Origin: Zeus faber
Taxonomy: Eukaryota > Chordata > Actinopteri > Zeiformes > Zeidae
Assembly: GCA_960531495.1 (NCBI GenBank)
Contig: OY482850.1
Coordinates: 9,705,053-9,769,052, forward strand
Length of the DNA stretch: 64,000 nucleotides
Direction: 5' to 3'
Shown here in pieces: positions 46,517-60,034 of the stretch (positions are counted from its first letter, which is position 1; every line of letters starts with the position of its first letter). Below the pieces are notes generated by a model that was not told the origin of the DNA, did not search any database, and saw only the letters and a program-made list of their open reading frames with translations. Made by a program: the position numbers and the translations under genes.

Positions 46517-47510
46517 GGAAGCGTCCATGAAAACCTGTGCGAAAACCTGACCCAAACACACACCCTGTGTGAGGGTCTGGGGATCCCTCCATTGGGTTAG
46601 ATCCCTGTTGAGAGATTGTGACACAACCAGCAAGTATAATTATGATGTCGTGGTTAAAAAAGGTCCAGACCTCGGGCCGACGTGCCGACGGGCTGATACC
46701 GTCTCTGGACAACGTTTCTATCTTATTCTAGCTTCAAAAAACTTGGGAGAAAAAACGATATAACCAAAGCAAATCTGATGAAAAAAGTTTATTGTGTATT
46801 AGAGGGACATATTTTTTGATTGTTAATAGTTTTATTTCAAACACAAGTCAAAAAAAGCAATAAACTTTGAGTAGGCTTTGAGAAACCGACTGACTAACTG
46901 ATCCCTTGGATTTCTTTATATACCCACGAAGTTGTCTCCCATTTCACGTCCTGCCTACGTCAGTGCCGGGAACCAATCCTTGTTCAAGTTCAAGTTCAAG
47001 GGATTATTTGTCACATACCTACACATACGGTCGTACATATATGGAGTGAAATGTCATGACACCCGGTGATAACGCACAAGCTCGAAATTTGTCCTGTTAC
47101 TATGGAGTTCCTCCTTGCAGTGAACCGATCATAGTCTTGGGGGCATGTCCCAGGGAACCAATTGCAGTCTTGTGACCTCATCACTGATGTGGACCTCATC
47201 AACCCTGTCACGGTTCCTGGAATGCTTGCATCACATTTTACCAAATATGGGCATGTTCACATTTTCTGCTGGTGTATTGTTCGGACATGAGCTTGACTAG
47301 TTTCTCTGTGTCATCTGTCTTCGGCTAGTGGTCTGCTCAGGCCCGTTTCTATGAAAGACTATGTTCTTTTTATTACTTATTTTTTGGGGTTTTATAACAT
47401 ACATTTTTAAAAGGTTCATTTAATACATATACCTTGAATGTTGGTGGTTTAGTATTACACGTAATCAGTTTCTTGTCATGTAGGAATTAATAATCAACCA
47501 CAACATTCCC
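46517..47510 (-). other. Possible LTR-like segment, minus strand
   Basis: On the minus strand a purine run AATGGGGGGAA (47509-47519) is followed by TGTTGTGGTTGATTATTAAT, as a polypurine tract followed by an LTR start would be. Further along are AATAAA signals (near 46840 and 46786) and a possible end CTCTCAACA near 46608. I found no second copy or primer site, so this is tentative. Confidence 0.25.
46982..47085 (-). mobile_element. L2-group LINE tail, very short
   Basis: TTCAAGTTCAAGTTCAAGGG and ATTTGTCACATACC ... GGAGTGAAATGTCATG match the 3' end of the L2-group copies at 20402 and 42815. Only about 100 bp are present. Confidence 0.7.
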
Positions 47511-47929
47511 CCCATTGTGACTTCTAAAGAAACATTCTAACAGAATAACGAGGATAAACAAAATACATTAAGTGTTAACACTGGTTATGCTGGATAACAT
47601 AAACATTTCAATTACAACATTGAGTATGTATGGTATGAAAAACCTGTCTATATGGTGTTTAGATTTGCATGCCAACTATTAATTATGTTCAAACTGTCAT
47701 GGAGGAAACCCGACTGTGGCGCCAAGAAAGCTGAAGAAGACAGCTGACCAGCTATGAAAAACAGCGGTCAGCAGCAGTGGTCATCAATAGTGCAGTGGGC
47801 AATACAAAAACAAAATTCACCAGTGGGCTCCTGAGAGGAAAGCGCCAAAAATATGCATGTGCATAAGTATTTAAGTATCTGATACAGATACAGATACATT
47901 AAAGTGAGAGAACAGTTCTTCTGCAGAAT
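47511..47929. other. Anonymous DNA, no gene seen
   Basis: Contains AGATACAGATACAGATACA near 47884-47897, otherwise featureless. No open frame of note. Confidence 0.3.
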
Positions 47930-48445
47930 TGCTCGGCCTTCATGCGACTTGTTTAAAGTTGTAATAATGGTCGACTAGTTTACTAATTTGCTGATAACAT
48001 TTTGAAACTTTGTAGTTGGATAAATTACTGATAATATTTTCAACAGCTTTGTTTACTTTTCAATTTACTAAAATTGCCAATAACATGTTTTAAAGCTTTT
48101 GTAATATACCAGACTGCTGATAATGGTTTTTGAAGGCTTTGTGATTTATTAATACATTTCTAATAAGGTTTTTGAAGGGTTTTTTGGTATGCTGAAGTGC
48201 TGATGATATTTCTGAAAGCTCCGAAGTTTGCTGCTGATATTTTTGGAAGCCTTGTGGTTTATTGCAGGTAATTTCAAAAGCTTTATAGGTTATTGCTGAT
48301 ATTTTTTGAAAAGCTTTGTAGTTTATTACTGATATTTTTCAAAGCCTTGTGGTTTATTGCAGGTAATTTCAGAAGCTTTATGAGTTATTGTTGATAATTT
48401 TGAAAAGCTCTGTGATTTATTGTTGATGGTATTTGAATGAAATGA
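47930..48445. repeat. Degenerate ~35-45 bp minisatellite
   Basis: At least nine units with the words GAAAAGCTTTGTAGTTTATT and GCTGATATTTTT. Units vary in length and diverge by roughly a quarter of positions. A two-unit sub-block with GCAGGTAATTTCA.AAGCTTTAT occurs twice (about 48260 and 48355). Confidence 0.65.
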
Positions 48446-48693
48446 ATTGAAATAAATAAATAACTGATTGATTAATTGATTGTTTGATTGATTGGTTAGT
48501 TGAGTGATTGATTTGTTGATTGAATGATTTATCGAAAGATTGGTTGATTTGTTGATTAATTGGTTAGTTGATTGATGTGTTGATTAACTGATTGGTTGAT
48601 GGATCGATGGGTTGTTTGATATATTGATTGATTGGTTGATTGGCTGATTGATTGGTTGGTTGATTATTTGTTGATTGACTGATTTGCAGATGA

Positions 48694-48725
<32 letters not shown>

Positions 48726-48785
48726 GTTGATTGACTGGTTGGTTAGTTGATTTATTGATTGATTGAATAATTAAATAATAATAAT
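48446..48785. repeat. (GATT)/(GGTT) tetramer-like satellite
   Basis: Mixture of GATTGATTGATT, GGTTGATTGG and TTGTTGATT words for about 330 bp, ending in (AAT)n. It is strand-asymmetric: almost no C on the plus strand. Confidence 0.85.
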
Positions 48786-48849
48786 AATAAAAATCATTAT
48801 AATAGTAAAATAAAACCTGTGAGGAAAAATACTATAAAGGACAGGACAG

Positions 48850-49300
48850 GTCTCTAAAATACTGCCTAAGAGAAGGGTCTCTTGAGGGTCTGAATGGTTA
48901 GAGGAAGTTGCACTTCTGAGATACTGCCTCAAGTAGAGAGGGTCTGCTTGGTAAGAATTGTGTTTTCATTCTGCGATACCCCCTCTAGTAGAGAGGGATT
49001 GCTTGGTCAGAAGTGTGTTTTTATTCGGAGATACCGCCTCTCGTAGATAGGGTCGGCTTGGTAAGAATTGTGTTTTCATTCTGAGATACCCTTTCTAGTA
49101 GAGAGGGATTGCTTGGTCAGAAGTGTGTTTTTATTCTGAGATACAGCCTCTAGTAGAGAGGGTCTGATTGGTCAGAAGTGTGCTTTTATTCAGAAGTTCC
49201 GCCTCTAGTAGCGAGTTCTGCTTGGTCAGAAGTGTGTTTTTATTCTGAGATACCACCTCTAATGGAGAGGGACTAATTGTTCAGATGAAATCTGAAGTCA
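48850..49300. repeat. 55-bp minisatellite with two unit types
   Basis: Six recognisable 55-bp units, each with CTAGTAGAGAGGG, TGCTTGGT.AGAA.TGTGTT and TT.ATTC.GAGATACC.CCT. Two unit types alternate at first: type A (GGTAAGAATTGTGTTTTCAT) and type B (GGTCAGAAGTGTGTTTTTAT), in the order A-B-A-B-B-B, with degenerate units at each end. Confidence 0.85.
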
Positions 49301-49561
49301 ATGATTCCGCCTTAAGGAGAGAAGTCTCATAAGTGCCTGCTTGGATAGACTTATAGGTACTACGCTATCGCCTCAAGAAAGTGCACTTCTGCCTGGGTAG
49401 AACCGTACTCTGCGGATACTGCTTAGCAAGAAAATGCTTGCCAAGGACTGAATGGGTGGAGTATAAAATTATAGAAATTGTATTTGGCTGATGAAGGAAG
49501 AGGTCTTGACCAGAGAGCAGAGGAAGCAAGAAAGAGGAGGTTTCCCTGTGACTCTGTGTGT

Positions 49562-49610
<49 letters not shown>

Positions 49611-50152
49611 GGTTTTGTGTGTGGTAGCAGCAAAGCTGGTTGTGAAAATGTGTTTGATAAAAATGCTTGTAGTCTATAAAGTATGAAATTGCTGTTTATA
49701 ATAACTGTGTGAAGTATAGTTCATGTTTAGTGGTAAGAAGTATCGTGATCAGATCCTTAAAAGTAACTGTTTATGATAAATTGGATAAATATTTGGGATT
49801 CTGATAAAATTGTGTGTATACACAGTTTCTTCAGGTTACAAATTGAATCGTGTCACTGAGTTTGATTCTCCCTGGAATACTGCCGTGAAGGTCTGTGAAT
49901 AACTAAGGAGTTGAGTGTGCGACGAGTGGGCCTAAAAGAGAATACCCTGAGGAGCTATATCGGTAACAAGAGGTCAAATCCAGAGGTCAGAAGCGGAGAG
50001 GGAGAAAGAAAGAGAAAAACAGAACACTAGAATAATTTATAAAGTATAAGAAATAAAGAATTAACTTTTAGGTAAAGTAAAACTAAATTAAGGTATCAGC
50101 CAATACCAATATTTACACTCAAAGTTAGATAACATGGGGTCAGGGTCACCTG
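49301..50152. other. Anonymous DNA with (GT)n at 49558-49609
   Basis: Apart from the dinucleotide tract I see no repeat, and no frame with a motif. The part 49850-50020 is purine-rich. Confidence 0.4.
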
Positions 50153-50556
50153 CTAGCACGGATTGTCTTTGGCGGTATTGATAATGGCCACTTGATCTTT
50201 GAATAATGCCAGTTGATCGAGGCAAGCCTTAGCGCCTGGAGACGGCGTTGTTTCCATATATGCATATTTTACGTTAGTGGAAGATCTTCTGCGAGTGGTT
50301 GGTGAGGAGGATCTGGAACAGTCCCAGGAATCTGGCAGACTTCCTGCTTTTCCTTGATGGGTAGGGTTGCTTTGACCTGGGCACATAGACTTAAACACTT
50401 GAGTGAGAGACAACACATTATGACAACATTTTTTGGTCTGGGTCCATGACTGTAAAGTGGGGTACGTGGAATAATTCTGTGATTCCAAAACAGTTTTTTT
50501 GAATAGCCGACTACAGTCTCAATACCAAAGTAAATGCATGCACCCCCTGGTAACAA
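50153..50556 (-). other. Open frames of unknown nature
   Basis: Two overlapping minus-strand frames of 111 and 95 codons (50488-50153 and 50556-50269). I recognise neither. Residues such as PGGACIYFGIE and SHGPRPKNVVIM do not fit any family I know. It could be a remnant of an unrecognised mobile element or chance. Confidence 0.2.
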
Positions 50557-50724
50557 CCTAATTATATTGTTACAATGTCTAATATGTAGGGGATAATGTC
50601 CTTAGAATATCGATAAGGCTACAAAATATCCGACAGTGCGTAAATCATGTAGGGTTTTCAAAAGTTTAGTCAAAGTTTAGATAAATAGTATTTAAAAGAC
50701 GCATAAAGAGGAACGTGCTAAACA

Positions 50725-52190
50725 GTTTATCCATCCATCCATCCATTCATTTTCCTCCGCTTTTCCGGGGCCGGGTCATGGTTGCAGCAGGCCCCCTTCT
50801 CCCAATGTTTCGCAACATTTTCCAGTTCCTCCTGGGGGACCCCGAGGCGTTTGCATGCCAGCAGGGATATGTAATCCCTCCAGAGCGTTCTGGGTCTACC
50901 CCGTCGGACATGCCGGAAAACCTCCAACGGGTTCTTGGGTTACCACCACGACAGGCACCTGCAACCCTTCTAGCCTTCCCGTACCTGTCTGCTGCCTCGG
51001 TAGACCCCTGGGCCAGCCAAGCCTGAAATGCCTCCTTCTTCAGCTTGACAGCTTCCTTCACCGCTGGTGTCCACCAACAGGTTCTTGGGTTACGGCCACG
51101 ACAGGCACCGACTACCTTCCGACCACAGCTCCTAGCAGCCGCCTCTGCAATGGAGGTTTTGAACATGACTCACTCGGATTCCATGTCCCCAGCATTCCCA
51201 GGGATGTGCGAAAAATTCTTCCGGAGGTCGGGGTCGAAGACCTCGCAAACGGGGGCATCCACCAGGCGTTCCCAGTTCACCCTCACTACACGGGTTTACC
51301 AGGTCTGTCTGGCAGCCTCCCCCGCCATCTGATCCAACTCACCACCAGGTGGTGATCAGTTGACAGCTCTGCTCCTCTCTTCACCTGAGTGTCCAAGACA
51401 TACAGCCGCAGAACTGATGACATGACCCCAAAGTCGATCATCCGTCTTTGACCTTAGGTGGTCTGGTACCACGTACACTTATGAGCCACCCTATGCTCGA
51501 ACATGGTGTTTGTTATGGCCAATCCAGGCACAGAAGTCCAATAACATAGATCCACTCGGATTCAGATCAGGCAGGCCGGTGAGTGTTGAAGTCTCCCAGT
51601 AGAACTCTAGAGTCCCTAGATGGAGCCCCTTCCAGGACACCACCCAGAGACTCCAAGAAGGCTGAATACTCTGAACTGGTGTTCGGTGCATAAGCACACA
51701 CAACAGTCAGAGCTTTCCCCTTAGTAACTTGTAGTCGCATAGAGGCGACCCTCTCGTTCACTGGGGAGAACTCCAACACAGCGGCACTTAGCCGGGGGCT
51801 CATGAATATCCCCACACCCGCCCGGCACCTCTCACCCTGGGCAACTCCAGGAAAAGGAGAGAGTCCATCCCCTCTCCAGGAGTTTAATTACAGAGCCAGT
51901 GCTGTGCGTAGAGATGAGCCCAACTATATCTAGTTGGTACAGCTCCACCTCCCGCACCAGCTCCGGCTCCTTCCCCGCCAGAGAGGTGACATTCCATGTC
52001 CCTAGAACTAGTCTACAATGCCTGTATACAACCCTGTGGACCCACAACCTGCAGGTTGTGGGTCCACAGGGTGGCAGGTCCATGGTATTTCTTCAGGCTG
52101 TGCCCGGCCACCAGATGCTCGCCTGTGAGCTCCCTTCCCAGGTGTGGCACTAGGAAGGGGTCCCGCTTAAGGGGGCCCCCTTTAAACAGT
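50725..52190 (-). mobile_element. Rex3-like LINE with reverse transcriptase deleted
   Basis: The minus strand encodes the endonuclease region of a Rex3-type element: LVLGTWNVTSLAGKEPELV (about 51995-51940), [20 protein letters not shown] (51815-51755), [20 protein letters not shown] and [20 protein letters not shown] (51710-51590), and [16 protein letters not shown]. Then comes KVVGACRGRNPRTCWWTPAV (51120-51060). It jumps directly to the C-terminal RPRTLWRDYISLLACKRLGV (about 50895-50840) and ends in tandem ATGG units (50727-50745). The whole RT between the linker and the C-terminus is gone. GDFN, a catalytic endonuclease motif, survives. Confidence 0.8.
52031..52072. repeat. Perfect 42-bp palindrome in the Rex3-like LINE
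   Basis: ACCCTGTGGACCCACAACCT is followed by GC and by its exact reverse complement with no spacer; the centre is ACCTGCAGGT. It lies just upstream of the endonuclease start. Confidence 0.95.
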
Positions 52191-54465
<2,275 letters not shown>

Positions 54466-54500
54466 GGCGGTCTCAACACACACACACACACGCACACACC

Positions 54501-54939
54501 ACCAACACCTGCTTTGAGCGCACCCCAGCACCCTCCTGGTTGCATTCCTCTCCTTTCCTTCCTCATTTACTGCCATAACTATGACAGGAAGAGGCCACAT
54601 GCCCAATTGCTGTTCCAGTTTTCCTTGACTCTGTTTTTCAATACATGATGTCCGATGTTTATGTTTTCCATGTAAATGTTGTTTGGTTCTATGTTTAATT
54701 GTCTCACCCATAGTGAATCTCCCCCTCTTGGAGTGGTGATTTGTTGTTTAAAGACCCAAACATGGTAAAATTGTTCTCCAAAGATGGGGATTGGTGAAGG
54801 CTCTGTATAACAAAATACTGTGCTCATCCCATAGGTCATCCACAGGACAGAGTTATTGCAGCAGTTCTTGATGATTTTAGAATTAATAAAGAGTTGCATT
54901 GCAAGTTTAGAAGTTAAATTCTACTTGCAGACTTACTCT
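54501..54939. other. Anonymous DNA, no gene seen
   Basis: No motif-bearing frame or shared repeat. Confidence 0.3.
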
Positions 54940-55026
54940 GTCCTCGATGCAAGATGTCAAGACGCAGTGGGAAAACACGCGTGGTGCGAGCTTGTAGCTT
55001 GAATGGTACTTTGATGTACTCGTAGG

Positions 55027-55435
55027 CTAACCCCTGAAGACGAAAGGGAACCTCCTGCATTTTGGCGCTATTGGGACATGGAAGAAGACGTCCTTCAGGT
55101 CAATGCTTGCACAGAAATCGTTCTCGTGGACCGCCCGCAGCAGCACATTCATGTTGAACATGCAAAATGGGCGGGTCGCTATGTGGTGATTCAGTGTGCG
55201 TAGATCCAGGATTGAATGCAAACGCTTCAGATCCAGGAAGTAGTTTGGCTAAAACCTTCTGTTCCACGGGCATTTCTGTCACGACTCCCTTGCTGAGGAA
55301 AACTTCTATTTCTGAGTTCAGCGCTGCAGCCTTTTCTGGTGATGTAATCACAGTCAGTGGGGTGGGGTTCAGCGGAATTGTAAAGTGTCCTCTCCATCCA
55401 GCAGGACAACACGCAGAGGAATCGCCACCTGGCAT
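55027..55435 (-). pseudogene. DIRS reverse transcriptase N-terminal part
   Basis: Two frames join. The first is SPEKAAALNSEIEVFLSKGV followed by VTEMPVEQKVLAKLLPGS (55340-55250). The second is MHSILDLRTLNHHIATRPFC (55221-55160) with SIDLKDVFFHVPIAPKCRRF (motif A; Asp of SIDLKD intact). These are hallmark DIRS RT blocks. The frame ends at PFVFRG, before the FADD-type catalytic box. Confidence 0.75.
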
Positions 55436-55679
55436 ATGAAATACTCGTTAAGTCATTGCCATGCCGTGCATGCTCAGAGTGAGTCTGTCGTGATGCCACT
55501 TGCTTCACTGTATGCTTATTATACAAATGTGGGCCTGAGGTGGGTCCAGAACTCCCCGTGTGTGTGGGGGGGTCTGTGGCCGATCGCTCTGTTGTACGCC
55601 CAGGGTGCCATGGATATGAGACGGCAGCTACGGCTGTAACACTTGTTCCGTCAATTTCCGTGGGGCGGGGACAGGGAGC

Positions 55680-56210
55680 CATGCTCTACCCTGCCAATGG
55701 CAGGTGGGGGTAGAACCGTCTCCTGTCCACCTCTCTCCCTCTGAGGTGCTCGGTGGTCTTGGTGAGAGCGACCTCAAACAGCCCTGTATACGGGATGGGC
55801 ACGTAGATCAGTGCCGCATTCTCGAACTTGTGCATGGCAGTCCGGGATAGCCAGAGATGTCTCTGTGTAACTACCAACAGCATCGCGACACAGCCCTCTC
55901 AAGTGGCCTGTGCCTGGTAGAGGTGGAGAATGGCGGTGGAAGCCTTAGAAACCTCCTCTGCATCAGAAGCTGTCAGCGCCTCCATGCTGGTGGTCAGATG
56001 AGAGATTGAGGCTGCCAGAACTGCCATGTTCGATGTTGCCGCCGCAGCCTGGGTTGCCAGGATGCATGTCCTGTTAGCCAGCCAGGCAGTGAATTTATCC
56101 TTTGCTGAAGCTGATTGCTGATTGTCTTGTCCCCACGACAGTATGGTCTAGTGGCATGCATACTGTAAAGTATTTCATGAGCCAGGCCGCTCAGCGACCG
56201 GTCTGCCACA
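55680..56210 (-). pseudogene. DIRS gag-like region, frameshifted
   Basis: Readable parts are LPGWLTGHASWQ, then (other frame) MAVLAASISHLTTSMEALTA, SDAEEVSKASTAILHLYQAQ, QRHLWLSRTAMHKFENAALI and FEVALTKTTEHLRGREVDRR. This helical, Ala/Ser/Thr-rich style with a C-terminal basic stretch fits DIRS ORF1. At least three frame changes occur. Confidence 0.55.
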
Positions 56211-56640
56211 GCAGACCTCGCACAGTAGCGGATCCGTGAACCCAGTGAGAGGGTGTTCCGCTCTCAGGCAGATAAAATATCTGCAGTGGGAGTCACACAA
56301 CCCCGCCAGGCCTATGCATAGGTAAGGGGCTCATAGAAAAGTCGTTGTCATGTCCTCAAGATGCCGAGGATTGTGCTTAGGTTCCTGCTTGTCTCGTTGA
56401 CGGAAATCTTGAAATTGGAGTCGTTTTCGATGAGTACTGAGTGTATTGAGTCGCAGCTGAATTGGAAAAGAGGGAGCAGTTACGGGGTTTATATTGGCTA
56501 CGCTGCTCCATCCTGATTGGCTGAAGTGAGTGGATGAATACATTTCAGTATTTCCGCATATGCGGTTGGGTATATACCAATAGGAGTGTAGCCCCCAAGG
56601 GGTAGAGCTTCTAGACAGAGAACTATAATACCTGTGCACG

Positions 56641-57013
56641 TATTAAAATACTGGATTTATTTTTGCCCTTCTCTCTTCTCCTGTTTTCTCTCTTTCTCTT
56701 CACCATTTATTTGTTCCTCTCTCTCTGAGTCTCTCTCATGTACATGTGAGTGCACAACGCGAGTGGCAGCGTGAAAGCCGGGCGTCAGGCTTAACGGGAG
56801 CGCCGGCAGAATAAATCTTTCTCGGGTGCCGCCGGGCTGTAAAAGCATCACAGACAGGAAGAGAGGGAGAGGGAGAGTGAAATAGAGGGAGGGAGGGAGG
56901 GAGTAGAGGGCAGGGGAGATAAATAAGATAAAAGGAAGCAAGGGGAGAAAAAAAAATCGAGATTAGAGGAGGGAGAGAGAGATGCTCAGAGAGGCAAATA
57001 CCAGGAAAGGGAA
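56641..57013. other. Purine/pyrimidine-biased DNA, no gene seen
   Basis: CT-rich near 56670-56740 and GA-rich near 56850-57000. Minus-strand frames here are composition artefacts. Confidence 0.4.
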
Positions 57014-57043
57014 CAGAGAGAGAGAGAGAGTGAGAGAGAGAGC

Positions 57044-57069
<26 letters not shown>
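57014..57069. repeat. (GA)n microsatellite
   Basis: About 26 GA units with a TG and a GC interruption. Confidence 0.93.
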
Positions 57070-57075
<6 letters not shown>

Positions 57076-57079
57076 TGTA

Positions 57080-57446
57080 GGGGATAATCTACAGTCATGC
57101 TCACCACTATTTATACCCTAAAGTGTATACCTATGATAATTATTGATCCTGTACATAGTATAGCATTTTGCTTATCTGACAATTTCTGTTTTGCATTTCA
57201 TTTGTATTTTTGTGGTATTTTTATATGTTTGACAATTTTTATTTTTATTTTTTATCATATTTTTACTTCCCTTCTTATTCTGTCTTGTTTTATTTCACTA
57301 TTTCTATTCTCCATTTCTTCAGACAGTTTTTTTTTCTTCTACTAATTATGGTCGGTCGTGAAATGCACCAAACCTCAGCCAAACAAATCCCAAGTATACG
57401 TATATGTTAATGTACCTGGCAGAATAAACTGATTCTGATTCTGATT
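57080..57446 (+). repeat. LINE-like 3' tail
   Basis: GTACCTGGCAGAATAAACTG followed by tandem ATTCTG units (57423-57446) is the style of a fish LINE 3' end. The T-rich upstream part (57180-57340) may belong to it. No coding part is seen. Confidence 0.45.
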
Positions 57447-58192
57447 TTTCAGAAAATCTAAAACAAACAAAAAAAACAAAACAGGCTTTTCGGACACTTC
57501 CATCTTCAGCAGGAGGCCGGGTCTTGGTTTGTGTTCTTGGATGACAAAAAAAAATTTCGGGGGGGGGGGTGCGCCTCCACATCAAGCCTCTCCATTTCAT
57601 TAAGGCCCTCGACAGATTGGAGCCCTTCCCTTCCCTTGCAAATCATCACATTTGGCACAAGACGCCGCACATAAGACAATGTTTTCCCCGACCTTCCCCC
57701 CGGGCAATGGGCGATTTCTGTCGCGCCCCTGTGATTTAAACCCCCCCAAATCTCGCAGATTTGTGATATGGTTTTTCAATTTGAAGTCCAGGCGGTTAAA
57801 AAGTAATGAAGATAATCGCAGCAGAGACGAAAATTAATTTCAAAAAGCTATGAATCACTCAAATGGCAGTCAGCAGATTTGGGAGCTAAGAGGAGAGATA
57901 TTTCATTTTGAGCTCAACTCGGATTTATTCGACTTTAACCGGCCGCTTTGAAAGCGATTCCGAGGGTGGCGGTGGGGGGGCTGCACGTCCTTTTGTAAAG
58001 AGATGATGAGATGAGATGAAGTAACTGATTCATAGCTCCCGTTAAGCCCAAAATCTCACTAATCTCTCTGATATAGTCTGATAATACATTCCTGTAGAAA
58101 GTACATATATATATATATATATATATGCACCTATTTATCCACAGCCACAGATTGAAACTATATAATATTGTTTCCGACAAAATGTTATCATC

Positions 58193-58244
<52 letters not shown>

Positions 58245-58293
58245 TGATTACAATAACAATAATTTTAAGAAACCCAGGGACCCAAGAAGAATA
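57447..58293. other. Anonymous DNA with (AT)n and (AAT)n
   Basis: No gene seen. (AT)n at 58107-58126 and (AAT)n at 58192-58241. A G homopolymer of about ten lies at 57560-57569. Confidence 0.45.
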
Positions 58294-58950
58294 TACACTG
58301 CACAGCCAAAAGTACACTATGTGGACACCTCTTCTAATGACTGTGTTTGGCTATTTCAGCCGCACACATTTCTAACAGGTGCATTAAATCGAGCATACAG
58401 CAATGCAATCTCCTGAGACAGACATCGCAGCGGAATGGGTCGTACTAAAGAGCTCAGTGGCTTTCAACCTGGCGCTGTCATAGGATGCCACCTTTCCACC
58501 CCATCAGTTTGTCAAATTTCTGCCCGGCCAAACCCGCCCCGATCAACCGTAACTTCTGTTACTGTGAAGTGGAAACTTCTAGGAGCAACGACAGCTCAAC
58601 CCACAAGCGATGCGGCAACACAAGCTCACAGAACGGGACCGCCACGTGCTGCGGCGTGTTGCGCCTAAAAATGGTCTGTCCTGGATTGCGACATCAATAC
58701 CGAGTTCCAAACGGTCTCTGGAAGCAACGTCGACCCAACAATCGTTTGTCGTGAGCCTTATGCACTGGGTTTCTATGGCCCAGTAGCTGAAAAGCACAAT
58801 GAAGCCTGAGGTGCACAATGCCAAGCGTCAGCTGGAGTGGTGTAAGACACACCGGCATTGGACTCTGGAGCAGTGGAGATGCACTCTCTGGATAGAATCT
58901 GGCGTCTGATGGATGAATCTGGGTTTTGTGGATGTCGTGTCATGCATGGT
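58294..58950 (+). mobile_element. Tc1-like DNA transposon, 3'-truncated
   Basis: The 5' end (TACACTGCACAGCCAAAAGT, then ACTATGTGGACACCTCTTC) is the terminal sequence of a fish Tc1/mariner family. The leader and transposase start follow. The right part reads LHNAKRQLEWCKTHRHWTLE in another frame and stops abruptly near 58950 after IESG. No right terminal inverted repeat is present, so the element cannot move. Confidence 0.85.
58435..58668 (+). pseudogene. Tc1-like transposase N-terminal (helix-turn-helix) fragment
   Basis: The ATG at 58435 is the native start of these transposases. MGRTKELSGFQPGAVIGCHL leads into the first helix-turn-helix, with SVCQISARPNPPRSTV in place of a standard recognition helix, then VTVKWKLLGATTAQPTS. 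A frameshift after about residue 60 gives a Cys/Ala-rich false C-terminus. The catalytic DDE domain is missing. Confidence 0.8.
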
Positions 58951-59989
58951 CAATTAACAGTGTTTATTGAATTCAAATACCTCGGCTTTGCTGTGTACGG
59001 AATGCATCAGTAAATAAACCCTGTTGGATAATAAACATACACATTCATAGTAATATGACAACTTCTCCATTCAATATTCTCTTTCCCTCATCTTACAGCT
59101 TAGGGTCCTCTGCATTTAATGTACTAATAGATTGAAGAACACTCCAAAAGGACAATAAGTGTTCAAAATGAATTAATGTATTATTCGTTAATTAAAAAAG
59201 GGAACTGTTCATTCCAAACCTCGCATACATCTTCAATCAATAGGCTTATATTAAATCTTAGTCGGAGGGCTCTCTCGATCTTTTGGTGCCTCGCTTGTTG
59301 ATCCAGGGTCCTACACTGAGTGGGAGTTATGTAGTGGGGTAAGAAGAGAACGCCTAAGCACATCTCTGAATTTTCTTCATCTGGATCAAAATATTATGTT
59401 TGAATTATTCATTTTATGCTTTTATTTATGAACATTCTGTGTTAATTACCTGTTATTACGGTTTTTGTTTCTGTTACTAACATATAAAAATATACATTAT
59501 TTGTATTATTGTGCATCCCACCTGCAATACCCAAAATCCATCTTTCAAAATTTCATGTCAAGGGCAAAAATAATGTTATAATGATTCAAAATACTTCTTA
59601 AAATCAATCTATTAAAGCAAAACCAGTAAGTCCTTTATAAAATGACCAAATATCACAAGTAAAAGTCAACTCACTTAAAGCCGAACCTCAAAGTGGTGAT
59701 GATTTTCACCGGAAAACATGAAAACGAAATCCAATTTAGTCAATTTTTTAATTATCATTTGAATCTTCAGTGACGGAGCTGTAACCTTCAAAAAAAAAAA
59801 AAGATATTGTGGAGGATACTTCATGGTCTCCAAGTACACTTGGAGGCCATGAAGTGTCCATCTCTATGCTCCTTTGGCGGAGCCTTCGAACAGAGGGAGA
59901 GATGCAATGCTTGTTACAGGCAACGCAAATGTAACCATCTCCACCACCTACTGTTTGGACAGCTAAAAATAAGGTAAAAAAAAAAAAAG

Positions 59990-60034
<45 letters not shown>

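Larger units (their letters stand above)
54940..56640 (-). mobile_element. DIRS-like retrotransposon fragment 3 (gag-like, RT)
   Basis: Minus-strand order from right: an inverted-repeat terminus (56600-56497), a gag-like region (about 56210-55680), a broken linker and the N-terminal part of RT (55435-55027). The left edge near 54950 shares GTGGGAAAACACGCGTGG with 8679-8697 of fragment 1. Everything after the first RT motifs is missing. No recombinase or methyltransferase is seen. Confidence 0.7.
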
